Shown here piece after piece: positions 16,731-26,040 of a stretch of DNA of 64,000 bases. A program made the translations under genes and the position numbers. The stretch is taken from positions 1,240,001-1,304,000 of the forward strand of contig NZ_CP169244.1 of assembly GCF_041902385.1 (NCBI RefSeq), in the 5' to 3' direction. Every line of letters starts with the position of its first letter. Position 1 is the stretch's first letter. Source of the stretch: Arcticibacter sp041902385. Lineage in GTDB: Bacteria; Bacteroidota; Bacteroidia; Sphingobacteriales; Sphingobacteriaceae. The notes below the pieces were generated by a model. That model saw only the letters and a list, made by a program, of their open reading frames with translations. It made no database searches and was not told where the DNA came from.

Positions 16731-18874
16731 ATGAAGCTACGTGTAAAAAGATACATCGTATTCCTTGCTGCATTGCTTTCCGCAATTGCTGTCCATGGCG
16801 ATGTTATTTTTTCATCCTCCTCAGAGAGAATTCTGCCTGGTAAAGACTTGTATATTCTGGCTCCCGATCAGGAGCTGGACCTGCAAAAGGTGGCATCTTC
16901 TAACGCGTTTCAGCCCAACACGGCAGAAGTAGCAAACGCCGGATTGCGGAAGCACAGCGTGTGGTTCAGATTTACAATTAAAAACGAAGGGCAGGCGGAG
17001 CGCCTGCTGCTCAATCTGGCATACCCGCGCTTTGAAGAAGTCAGCCTGAGCGTATTACAAAACGGGAGGTTCTCTACAACCTCGGTCCGGAACAAGCAGG
17101 GTTTCAGCAAGCGCCCCTACGATGCTTCGGGGTTTATTTTTGACCTTCATATCCCCCGGGGGAGAGCCGCACCTACTATCTGAGGGTGAAAGGAAAAGAA
17201 CCGATCTTTCTGCCTCTGTATCTGGGCAGCGAAAAATCGGTTGTCGCCCGTACCGGGCGAGACAACATGTTATCGGGCATCTACATGGGGATTGTCCTGA
17301 TCATGGTATTTTACAATCTGTTCATCTACTTCTCGGTAAAAGACAGAAGCTATATTTATTATGTGGTATACGTCCTCTTCGCGGGGCTTACCCAGTTCGG
17401 TCTTAAGGGATATAACTTTCAATACCTGTGGCCAGGAGACGGTGCCTTTGACACACTTAGTGTTACTTTGTTCGGGGCTATCGGGGGCCTTGCGGCTCTT
17501 TTGTTCACCCGCAACTTCCTTGAACTAAAAAAACGGCATTCACGGTTTAATATCCTTATTCTGACATTCTCCGCGTTCTTTATCCTAAGCATTCTGGCGG
17601 TATGCGCTGGCTTCACTACAGAAGCTTTTAAAGCGATGCAGATCACAACGTCTATCTCATCAGTTGGGGTGTTTTGCATTTCTATTATTCTGATGCTGAA
17701 GGGATACCGCGGTGCTAAGTTCTTTTTTTATGCCTGGTCTGTGCTGCTTGCAGGTGCAGTGATCTTCTTGCTAAAGGATTACGGACTGCTACCCTATAAC
17801 ACGTTCACGAGCTACAGTGTACAGGGGGCATCGGCTATCGAGATGGCCCTTCTTTCTTTCGGTTTGGCCGACAGGATCAACATCTTAAAACGGGAGAAAG
17901 AGATGTCGCAGGCCGAGGCGCTGAGAGTGGCAAAAGAAAACGAAAGAATTATCAGGGAGCAGAATGTTCTGCTCGAACAAAAAGTTCACGAACGCACGCT
18001 GGAGTTGCAGGATGCAAATGAAGAGTTAAACGCAACGCTGGAGGACCTTAAACAGGCGCAGAGTCAACTGGTTGAATCTGAGAAAATGGCTTCTTTAGGA
18101 CAGCTGACAGCGGGAATAGCACATGAAATCAACAACCCTGTCAACTTTGTGAGTTCCAACGTGAATCCTCTGCGTCGCGACATTGACCTGCTGCTCGACG
18201 CGATGGCTGCTATCGAAAAAGTGGCGCTATCAGAGGCTGGAAGCGGTGAAAAAGAGAAGGAGATAGAAAGCATCAAGGAGGATCTGGACTTTGATTACCT
18301 GAAGGTAGAAATCACACATCTCCTAAAAGGAATACATGAAGGAGCAAGCCGAACCGCAGAGATCGTAAAGGGCCTGCGGATCTTTTCGCGGGTTGACGAA
18401 GATGACTTGAAAAAAGCAGATGTAACGGCTGGACTAGAGTCAACGCTCGTCATTATCAATAATTTGACTAGCAATAAAATTGCGGTGATAAGGAAATTTT
18501 CGGACTTGCCCGCAATCGAGTGCTACCCCGGCAAATTGAACCAGGTATTTTTAAATATTTTGACTAACGCAGTACACGCCGTTGTTAAGAAGTTTGGTGA
18601 ACGACCGGGTGGAAAAATAACAATCAGCACCCACTGTGACAATACCCATGTGTATGTTACTATCGCGGATAACGGCACTGGGATGGATGATCATGTCAAG
18701 AGAAAAATCTTTGAACCTTTCTTTACTACCAAAGACGTTGGAGAAGGTACAGGCCTCGGTATGTCGATCGCTTACAATACCATTGGCAAACATAATGGCG
18801 ACATCATTGTAGAATCTACTTTAGGCGAAGGTACTAGATTTGTACTGCAGCTGCCTATCACGCATAAGTCGTAA
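16731..18874 (+). pseudogene. 7TMR-DISM histidine kinase, one frameshift
   Basis: Frames 16731-17183 and 17186-18874 make one protein of about 714 aa. The order is a signal peptide, a periplasmic 7TMR-DISMED2-like domain (SVWFRFTIKN, LLLNLAYPRFEEVSL), seven transmembrane helices, a coiled coil, a DHp domain with GIAHEINNP (His313 of the second frame) and a HATPase with DNGTGMDD and GEGTGLGMSIA. The break is in C5G5 at 17153-17162; one added base joins IPPGESRTYYLRVKG, the expected sequence. DISM domains are thought to bind small, often carbohydrate or diffusible, ligands. It starts 4 nt after the methyltransferase gene and precedes REC proteins likely to receive its phosphate. Confidence 0.85.
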
Positions 18875-18960
18875 CAATCAAACAACCTTTTACCACGCTT
18901 ATTCGTATACCTATTCTTGCCAAGCTATCAAGATGGCGAAAACTTTAATTACGGATGCTC

Positions 18961-20046
18961 ATGTCAGAAAAGTTAAAAATATTGTACGTTGATGATGAGC
19001 CTAACAACCTGATTAGTTTCAAGGCCTTACTACGGCTCGATTTTAAAATATTCACGGCGCAGACCTCTTCAGAGGCCGAAAAGCACCTTATGGACCACCC
19101 TGACATCAGGGTGATTTTCTGTGACCAACGGATGCCTGACAAAACGGGAGTAGAATTCTTTGACGAGATAAGAGTAAAATATCCCTTACCTGTCAGAGTC
19201 CTTATTACTGGCTATGCTGACATAGAAGCTGTAATCGACGCGATCAACAAGAGCCATATATTTAGATACCTGAAAAAACCGTGGGTACACGAAGACTTGC
19301 TGTCGGCAATTACTGAAGCCAATAACTTTTATATTGCGAACTCCATGCTGGGGGTCAAAAATAAAGAGCTGCAGAAAGCCTATGAGGAACTTGATAAGTT
19401 CGCGTACAGTGTAAGTCACGACATACGGGGTCCGCTGTCGGGACTTTTGGGTGCGATAAGTCTATCACATGAAATGTCTGGCTTGTCCGAAATTAAGGAT
19501 ATGTTAAACCTGATGGAAAAGTCTGTTAAGAAGCTCGACGTATTTGTACAGGGCATGCACGAGTATTACAGCCTGCAAAGGGGCGAGCTGCTGATTAAGG
19601 AAATAGACCTGAACAAAATTGTAGATGATACACGCGATATTTATAAACTATATGCGAGAGCAAACCAAATTAATTTTGATATTGATGTTCATTTAACGGA
19701 ACCTTTTAGGAACGATGAGATCCTGCTAAAGATTGTGATCAATAATCTTCTTTCGAATGCATTTAAATATCAGCGCGCCGAAAGTGACACCCATTACGTA
19801 CAACTTCGCATTGACGTGAACAAAGGCAAAACCACCATTGTGGTTAGCGATAATGGCATAGGAATTCCCGAAAAATACCAGGGGGACATTTTTAATTTGT
19901 TTTTCAGAGCCAGTACCAAGGGAGCGGGATCCGGCTTTGGACTCTATAATGTAAAAGACGCCCTCGTTAAGCTAAATGGCGAAATTACGGTAGAGTCGAT
20001 AGTTGACGTTGGCACAACTTTTACGGTTACTATTCCAAACAAATAA
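18961..20046 (+). CDS. Receiver-histidine kinase hybrid (REC-DHp-HATPase)
   Basis: A protein of about 361 aa. REC (residues about 5-125) has ILYVDDEPNN, the phospho-acceptor Asp in FCDQRMPDKTG, TGYAD and the conserved Lys in YLKKPW. A DHp follows with FAYSVSHDIRGPLSG, then a HATPase with NNLLSNAFKY, VVSDNGIGIP and GSGFGLYNVKD. There are no membrane segments, so it is cytoplasmic. It lies 86 nt downstream of the 7TMR-DISM kinase and 2 nt before a stand-alone receiver, which suggests a phosphorelay. ATG 18955 is an alternative start two codons earlier. Confidence 0.92.
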   Translation: MSEKLKILYVDDEPNNLISFKALLRLDFKIFTAQTSSEAEKHLMDHPDIRVIFCDQRMPDKTGVEFFDEIRVKYPLPVRVLITGYADIEAVIDAINKSHIFRYLKKPWVHEDLLSAITEANNFYIANSMLGVKNKELQKAYEELDKFAYSVSHDIRGPLSGLLGAISLSHEMSGLSEIKDMLNLMEKSVKKLDVFVQGMHEYYSLQRGELLIKEIDLNKIVDDTRDIYKLYARANQINFDIDVHLTEPFRNDEILLKIVINNLLSNAFKYQRAESDTHYVQLRIDVNKGKTTIVVSDNGIGIPEKYQGDIFNLFFRASTKGAGSGFGLYNVKDALVKLNGEITVESIVDVGTTFTVTIPNK

Positions 20047-20048
20047 CT

Positions 20049-20468
20049 ATGAAGCTTTCATTTCTCATCATAGACGACAGTGAGCTTGACTGCTACGTTG
20101 CTGAGAAACTTATTAAGAGCAGGGCAGGTATTAGCAGCGTTCACACTTTTCTTGAAGCAGAAGCGGCACTTGCACACATCATTAACAATAAAACGGAGTC
20201 TAACGCGCTGACAGTTATTCTGCTGGATATATTAATGCCCGTTATGGACGGACACGATTTCCTCGACGAATTTGAAAAACTACCGTCACAGATTGTTGAA
20301 AAGTACCTCATCATTGCAATCACCTCGTCATTAAATAAAAATGAGATTGAAACGATAGGACGCTATAGATCTGTAAAGGCAGTTATTGACAAGCCAATAA
20401 AGATTGGTGCTGTTGCTCGTGTCCTTAAGGAGAACAACGCACGTTTGCAAATAACAGAACAACTGTAA
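20049..20468 (+). CDS. Stand-alone response regulator receiver
   Basis: A 139-aa single REC domain with IIDDSELD (acidic pocket), phospho-acceptor Asp in ILLDILMPVMDG, IAITSS and the Lys in VIDKPI. There is no output domain. It starts 2 nt after the hybrid kinase and is likely its phosphate acceptor. It ends at 20468, directly abutting the stop of the convergent receiver gene at 20469. Confidence 0.92.
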   Translation: MKLSFLIIDDSELDCYVAEKLIKSRAGISSVHTFLEAEAALAHIINNKTESNALTVILLDILMPVMDGHDFLDEFEKLPSQIVEKYLIIAITSSLNKNEIETIGRYRSVKAVIDKPIKIGAVARVLKENNARLQITEQL

Positions 20469-20933
20469 CTAAGACAACAATTTTTGTCTCAGCAAAAATT
20501 CGAGCTGGTCATTAGACAAAGCCAGCTTACCATTCATCTCTTTGATCTCCAGCTTCTCTTTATACACCTGATAGGCCCGCTCGATAGTTGAATCCAGCTC
20601 CTTCTCATTCCAGGGCTTGGTTAAATAATGGAAGATCTTGCCCTTATTCACTGCATCTACTACTGCGCCCATATCAGCATATCCGGTAAGTAGTATTCTC
20701 ATGGGATCAGGATATTTCACAAGCACCTTTTCCAGAAACTCCACGCCCGTCATGTTCGGCATACGCTGGTCTGTGACGATAATGTCCACTGGCTTTGTTT
20801 CCAATATCTTTATTGCGTCATCCCCGCTTATTGCCGTGTAGACCTGATACTTCAGGCGAAAGGTAGCTTTGAATGAAATCAGGTTATTTTCTTCATCATC
20901 AACATAAAGAATTGAAATCTTCTTATCCGACAT
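20469..20933 (-). CDS. Response regulator receiver with C-terminal helix
   Basis: A 154-aa REC domain with ILYVDDEENN, phospho-acceptor Asp in IVTDQRMPNMTG, LTGYAD and the Lys in YLTKPW, followed by a helical tail (about 125-154). It is very similar in wording to the REC of the hybrid kinase at 18961, which suggests duplication. It is convergent with the receiver at 20049 with no gap, so read-through or antisense effects at the 3' ends are possible. A partner kinase is not encoded on the same strand nearby. Confidence 0.9.
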   Translation of the reverse strand: MSDKKISILYVDDEENNLISFKATFRLKYQVYTAISGDDAIKILETKPVDIIVTDQRMPNMTGVEFLEKVLVKYPDPMRILLTGYADMGAVVDAVNKGKIFHYLTKPWNEKELDSTIERAYQVYKEKLEIKEMNGKLALSNDQLEFLLRQKLLS

Positions 20934-20969
20934 AGTTAAAATATGATATGATAGCTATAGCTGCTAACT

Positions 20970-21773
20970 TTAATACGAAAAACAAACCAAATAAGTTGCT
21001 GGGTTCCAGAATTTAGACTGCCTGCCCCCTTTAAAATACTCCAGCTTTAATGACCCTTCCTCAAAGACTGCATAAGAACAATAGTTAATCCATTCGCCCA
21101 GGTTGATATAGCGGCTTCCCTTCTCGATGTTCAGATCCAGAGGAAGATGTCTGTGCCCATAGATAAAGTAATCAAAAAAATCGTCCTGCAGGATATTCCT
21201 GCTGTAGGTGACCAGCCATTCCTGTTGTTCTCCCAGGAAACTTTCTTTTTTCATCCCCGCTGCGCGGCTATGGCCAGACCAGGCCAAAGCTATACCAATA
21301 CCTAAATTGGGGTGGATCCGGGCAAACAGCCATTGACAAAAACGGCTTCTGAATATCTTTTTCAGCAGCTTGTACGTTTCGTCCCCCGGCCCTAATCCAT
21401 CTCCATGATGAATGTAGAAACGCTTACCCCCACGTTCAATTACCAGTTCATTTGAAATGATCTCCACTCCCAGCTCCTGCTTCAGATAACCAAACATCCA
21501 CATATCGTGATTGCCTTTAAACATGGTGATCTTCACACCCAGGTCTGACAGTTCAGCGAGCTTGCCAAGGAAGCGGACAAATCCTTTCGGGACGGCGTGC
21601 TTATATTCAAACCAGAAATCAAATACGTCGCCGACCAGATAAAGCTCTGCAGCATCTGCCTTAATCTGGTCCAGCCAGGCCACTACTGTTGCTTCTCTCT
21701 TCCGGCTGACCTGATAGTCAGCTACTCCGAGATGGAAATCTGAGGCAAAATATATCTTGTTACGAACTGACAT
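20970..21773 (-). CDS. lpxH: UDP-2,3-diacylglucosamine diphosphatase, LpxH-like
   Basis: A 267-aa calcineurin-like metallophosphoesterase with all metal motifs: SDFHLG, GDVFDFW, GNHD, HHGDG and GHRH. The FWFEYKHAVPKGF region and length fit the LpxH family, which cleaves UDP-2,3-diacylglucosamine to lipid X in lipid A synthesis at the inner membrane face. The gene is monocistronic with a -7 box at 21787-21794. The symbol rests on family resemblance; Bacteroidota LpxH-type proteins are diverse and a general phosphoesterase role is not excluded. Confidence 0.82.
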   Translation of the reverse strand: MSVRNKIYFASDFHLGVADYQVSRKREATVVAWLDQIKADAAELYLVGDVFDFWFEYKHAVPKGFVRFLGKLAELSDLGVKITMFKGNHDMWMFGYLKQELGVEIISNELVIERGGKRFYIHHGDGLGPGDETYKLLKKIFRSRFCQWLFARIHPNLGIGIALAWSGHSRAAGMKKESFLGEQQEWLVTYSRNILQDDFFDYFIYGHRHLPLDLNIEKGSRYINLGEWINYCSYAVFEEGSLKLEYFKGGRQSKFWNPATYLVCFSY

Positions 21774-21786
21774 GAGAAAGAAGGCA

Positions 21787-21794
21787 CAAAGCTA
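21787..21794 (-). promoter_or_regulatory. Putative -7 box of the lpxH-like gene
   Basis: TAGCTTTG on the minus strand fits TAnnTTTG, 13 nt before the ATG at 21773. There is no TTG at the standard spacing. Confidence 0.4.
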
Positions 21795-22034
21795 ATGAAA
21801 AACGGGAAAGAGGAAAAAGATCATAGCCCCACCCTACTCAGGATGAAGAGAAAAATTGTAATTTGCGCATCAGTAAGGGCCACAAGAGCGTTAATATGCA
21901 GCCAGAAAGCGGTGCGGCGGAACTGCTGACCTGGTAGTTGCAGTACTGTATTTGCAGCTTCCCGTGCCTCACATCACGCATCCTGCTGTAGTTAAGCTTA
22001 GCATAAATTGAATACATCTTAACATTTTGCACGA

Positions 22035-24158
22035 ATGAAGAAAACAGCCATCCTCATCCTCGCAGCCGGAATTACGTTCTCAGGCTTCTCTCAAACAAAA
22101 ACGAAAAAAATGGTGAATTACCCGACAACGCGGAAAGACAAGACAGCCGACACCTATTTTGGAACATCAGTAGCCGACCCCTACCGCTGGCTCGAGAACG
22201 ATGTAGCGCCAGACACTAAAGCATGGGTTGCAGAACAGAATAAAGTCACGCAAAGCTATCTGTCACAAATTCCGTATCGCGCCAAGATCAAGGGAAAACT
22301 GGAGAAGCTCTGGAACTATGAACGGTACAGTGCCCCTTTCAGGGAAGGTGAATACATCTATTTTATGAAGAATGACGGCCTGCAAAACCAGTCGGTTTTA
22401 TACCGCCAGAAAGAAGGGGGAGAGCCGGAAGTCTTTCTTGACCCCAATAAGTTTTCATCAGACGGTACCACCTCGCTGGCGGGCATCGAGTTTACAAAAG
22501 ACGGGAGCCTGACCGCTTATCAGATCTCAGAAGGGGGATCGGACTGGCGAAAAGTGATCGTTATCCGGACCTCCGACAAGGGCGTGATCGGTGATACGCT
22601 TACAGATGTTAAGTTTTCGGGTATTGCCTGGAAGGGAAATGAAGGCTTCTATTACAGCAGCTACGACAAGCCGAAACAGGGCAGTGAGCTTTCGGGAATG
22701 ACGCAGCACCATAAGCTCTACTATCATAAGCTCGGAACTCCTCAAAAAGATGATGTAATGATATTTGGAGGAGAAGCAACACCAAGGCGATACATTGGAG
22801 CTTCCATTACGGAGGATGGACGTTTCCTCGTTATTTCTGCCGCCAATTCTACTACTGGCAATGAGCTCTATCTTCAGGACTTGTCGGCAACGGGCTCTCC
22901 CATCAAAAAGATTATTGACAACTTCAATAATGAACACAGTATTATAGATAATCAGGGAAGTACGCTCTACATTTTCACGAACCTCAACGCGCCCAATAAT
23001 AAGATCGTAACAGTTGACGCCTCTGATCCTTCTCCATCCCAATGGAAAGACCTGATCCCCGAGACTGAAAACGTTTTGAGCGCAGGAACGGGAGGCGGAA
23101 AGATATTTGCCAGCTATCTCAAAGACGCAACTTCACTCGTCATGCAATATGGCATGGACGGAAAGCTTGAAAGAAGCATAGAACTTCCTGGTGTGGGAAG
23201 CGCCTCTGGCTTCGGGGCAAAGAAATCCGAGAAGGAGCTCTACTACACGTTTACGTCATATGTATACCCTCCCACTATATTCAAATATGATATCGCCACG
23301 GGAAAATCGGAGGTATACAAGAAATCAGGTGTTCAGTTTGATCCATCTTCCTATGAATCAAAACAGGTGTTTTATAACTCAAAAGACGGAACGCGTGTTC
23401 CGATGATCATCACATACAAAAAGGGGATTAAATTAGACGGTAGTAATCCAACCCTGCTATATGGCTACGGAGGATTCAATATCAGCCTCACTCCATCTTT
23501 CAGCACATCGAATATTATCCTGCTCGAACAGGGGGGCATCTATGCCGTAGCGAATCTCCGCGGCGGAGGTGAGTATGGCGAAAAGTGGCATATTGCCGGA
23601 ACGAAACTGCAAAAGCAAAATGTTTTCGACGACTTCATTGCGGCGGCCGAATATCTCATCAGCAACAAGTACACTTCGCGGGAGAAGCTGGCTATTTCAG
23701 GCGGTTCTAACGGCGGACTCCTTGTTGGAGCAGCCCTTACACAACGTCCTGAGCTTTTCAAAGTTGCTTTTCCGGCCGTCGGCGTGCTCGATATGCTCCG
23801 TTATAATAAATTTACCGCAGGGGCTGGATGGGCTTATGACTACGGAACAGCTGAAGACTCAAAAGAAATGTTCGGGTACCTTTTGAAGTATTCACCTTAC
23901 CATGCCCTGAAGCCTAATACCAGTTACCCTGCCACGCTGGTTACTACTGCCGATCATGACGACCGTGTGGTTCCTGCCCACTCTTTTAAGTTTGCAGCAC
24001 GCCTTCAGGAATACCACCGCGGGCCTAATCCGGTTATGATACGTATTGAGACTAAAGCCGGACATGGAGCAGGGAAGTCAACGGCTCAGATCATAGCGGA
24101 GCAGGCAGATAAATGGGCATTTATGTTCTATAACATGGGGCTCGGATACAAAGACTAA
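22035..24158 (+). CDS. Prolyl oligopeptidase family serine peptidase (S9A), exported
   Basis: A 707-aa protein with a signal peptide (about residues 1-19, ending SGFSQ), an N-terminal cap-like start YPTTRKD and VADPYRWLEN, a seven-bladed beta-propeller and a C-terminal alpha/beta hydrolase. Catalytic residues are Ser in ISGGSNGGLL, Asp in TADHDDRVVPAHS and His in KAGHGAGK. The NLRGGGEYGEKWH signature is characteristic of S9A. It cleaves after proline in short peptides, here in the periplasm. Length and motif set are complete. The gene stands alone between the LpxH-like gene and a kinase. Confidence 0.95.
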   Translation: MKKTAILILAAGITFSGFSQTKTKKMVNYPTTRKDKTADTYFGTSVADPYRWLENDVAPDTKAWVAEQNKVTQSYLSQIPYRAKIKGKLEKLWNYERYSAPFREGEYIYFMKNDGLQNQSVLYRQKEGGEPEVFLDPNKFSSDGTTSLAGIEFTKDGSLTAYQISEGGSDWRKVIVIRTSDKGVIGDTLTDVKFSGIAWKGNEGFYYSSYDKPKQGSELSGMTQHHKLYYHKLGTPQKDDVMIFGGEATPRRYIGASITEDGRFLVISAANSTTGNELYLQDLSATGSPIKKIIDNFNNEHSIIDNQGSTLYIFTNLNAPNNKIVTVDASDPSPSQWKDLIPETENVLSAGTGGGKIFASYLKDATSLVMQYGMDGKLERSIELPGVGSASGFGAKKSEKELYYTFTSYVYPPTIFKYDIATGKSEVYKKSGVQFDPSSYESKQVFYNSKDGTRVPMIITYKKGIKLDGSNPTLLYGYGGFNISLTPSFSTSNIILLEQGGIYAVANLRGGGEYGEKWHIAGTKLQKQNVFDDFIAAAEYLISNKYTSREKLAISGGSNGGLLVGAALTQRPELFKVAFPAVGVLDMLRYNKFTAGAGWAYDYGTAEDSKEMFGYLLKYSPYHALKPNTSYPATLVTTADHDDRVVPAHSFKFAARLQEYHRGPNPVMIRIETKAGHGAGKSTAQIIAEQADKWAFMFYNMGLGYKD

Positions 24159-24228
24159 GACATACAGTCTGTAAGCCCGAAGTGTCAATAATAAGACGGG
24201 TATCTGCAGATACCCCAAAAATTGCTGA

Positions 24229-25470
24229 ATGAATCCATACGAACAGAAACGACGGTGGAAATTCCTGCTGCTGGCCTTTGCGGTTGTTATAGCAGCAGCG
24301 TCTTTGTGGTACAGTTACTATCTTGTTAAGAACATCGCGCTCTCGGAAAGAACACGGGCTCAGGTGTGGGCCATCAGTACGAAGAAAATTGTCGAAATTG
24401 AGGATACAAACGACGAGTTCCTCACTTATATCTATTCGGTCAGAGACAGCCTCACCATGCCTGCGATCGTAACAGACGAACGGGACAGTATCATCTACTG
24501 GAAAGGGCTTGACAGCACACGCACTAATATTCCACAGGAGGCGAATTTAAGTATAGAGTCGCCCCTGGTCCACCGCAAGATGTACGATCCGGCTTACTTC
24601 AAGCAACAGCTTGAGGAGATGAAGAGCCAGCATCTGCCGATTGTCATCACCCTTGACAACGGCCAGAAATGGTTCGTTTTCTACAAAGATTCTCTCCTGC
24701 TTACACAGCTGCGGGTCTTTCCGTATATCCAGCTGACGGTCATAGCGATCTTCCTCCTGGTAGCCTATACAGTCTTTAGTTCATCAAGACGGTCGGAACA
24801 GAACCTGGTTTGGGTAGGTATGGCTAAGGAAACGGCCCATCAGCTGGGCACGCCAATCTCCTCACTCATGGCCTGGATAGAATTATTGAAAGAGAAATTC
24901 AATGCGGATAACGACCCCCTGATCCTGGAGATGGAAAACGACGTAAAGAGACTGGAAATGGTAGCCGACCGGTTTTCCAAGATCGGTTCTAAGGCTGTAC
25001 TTCAAAGCCATCCGGTATTTGGAGTGGTGGAGGACTACGTCACCTACTTTAAGGTGAGAGCGAGCGACAAGATTTCGTTTATAGTGACAGGAGACAGGGA
25101 AGTAGAAGCGATGATGAACATCCCGCTTTTTGACTGGGTAATAGAAAACCTCCTGAAGAACGCAGTCAACGCAATTGAAGGAGAAGGAAAAATTGAAGTG
25201 AAGGTGATCGAGAACCTGGTAAAGGAACAGGTATTCATCGATGTTATCGACAGCGGGAAAGGGATTCCCAGAATGAAATTTGAAACCATCTTTCAGCCGG
25301 GCTATACCACGCGCAAAAGAGGATGGGGACTGGGCCTTTCATTAACCAGGAGAATTGTAGAGAATTACCATAAGGGCGAAATTTTTGTCAAGGACTCTGA
25401 ACCCGGACGCGGAACAACAATGAGAATCATTTTAAAAAGCAGCACGAGATATGAACCGACCACAACCTGA
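24229..25470 (+). CDS. Membrane sensor histidine kinase
   Basis: A 413-aa kinase with one transmembrane helix at about 12-34, an extracytoplasmic region, a second helix at about 162-182, then DHp with KETAHQLGTPISSLMAW (phospho-acceptor His), and a HATPase with ENLLKNAVNAIEG, DSGKGIP and GWGLGLSLTRRI. The HQLGTP wording is typical of a Bacteroidota kinase group. No response regulator is adjacent. It overlaps the DinB-family gene by 20 nt, which implies translational coupling. The signal is unknown. Confidence 0.92.
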   Translation: MNPYEQKRRWKFLLLAFAVVIAAASLWYSYYLVKNIALSERTRAQVWAISTKKIVEIEDTNDEFLTYIYSVRDSLTMPAIVTDERDSIIYWKGLDSTRTNIPQEANLSIESPLVHRKMYDPAYFKQQLEEMKSQHLPIVITLDNGQKWFVFYKDSLLLTQLRVFPYIQLTVIAIFLLVAYTVFSSSRRSEQNLVWVGMAKETAHQLGTPISSLMAWIELLKEKFNADNDPLILEMENDVKRLEMVADRFSKIGSKAVLQSHPVFGVVEDYVTYFKVRASDKISFIVTGDREVEAMMNIPLFDWVIENLLKNAVNAIEGEGKIEVKVIENLVKEQVFIDVIDSGKGIPRMKFETIFQPGYTTRKRGWGLGLSLTRRIVENYHKGEIFVKDSEPGRGTTMRIILKSSTRYEPTTT

Positions 25471-25957
25471 TGAGTATGCTCCTTACTATGCAGGGTACGT
25501 TGCAGCAGTACAAGATGATGTACTTACAGAATTAGCGAGCCAGGCAAAATCTTTTCCGGAGCTTTTAAACAGCATTGCGCCAGACAGAGAAGATTTTGCT
25601 CCGGGTGAAGGAAAATGGACCCTTAAAGAACTGCTCGGTCATGTGATCGACACAGAACGCATTATGACGTACAGGGCGCTTTCTATTGCACGCGGTGAAA
25701 AGGCGTCCCTACTGCCGTTTGACCAGGACGAGTATGTAAAAAACTCGAACTACAGAAATCAGAATTTTGCGAAACTTATAGAGGAGTTCAGGGTTTTAAG
25801 AGAGGCGAATTTATACCTCTTTAAATCGTTTGAAGAAAAGGAACTGTCGGCTAAAGGCACCGCCAATAATTACAGTATCAGTGTCCGCGGACTCCTATTT
25901 GTGATAGCCGGACACGTGAATCATCATAGGAAAATCATAACTGAACGATATTTGTGA
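25451..25957 (+). CDS. DinB family protein
   Basis: A 168-aa four-helix-bundle protein of the DinB/YfiT-like superfamily. The metal-binding His residues are in LLGHVIDTERI and in AGHVNHHRKII. The family includes bacillithiol S-transferases and other thiol-dependent enzymes, but the role of this member is unknown. It overlaps the end of the kinase gene by 20 nt. No damage-box is visible. Confidence 0.85.
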   Translation: MNRPQPDEYAPYYAGYVAAVQDDVLTELASQAKSFPELLNSIAPDREDFAPGEGKWTLKELLGHVIDTERIMTYRALSIARGEKASLLPFDQDEYVKNSNYRNQNFAKLIEEFRVLREANLYLFKSFEEKELSAKGTANNYSISVRGLLFVIAGHVNHHRKIITERYL

Positions 25958-26005
25958 TTAGGACTGTAAAACCTTAGTGATTTTCTTTTTTTATCAGGAT
26001 ATGGT

Positions 26006-26013
26006 TAGATTTG
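26006..26013 (+). promoter_or_regulatory. Putative -7 box of the pdhA-E2 operon
   Basis: TAGATTTG fits TAnnTTTG, 28 nt before the pdhA ATG. There is no TTG at the ideal spacing. Confidence 0.45.
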
Positions 26014-26040
26014 CCATCCCAAAAAACACATTATTGACAA

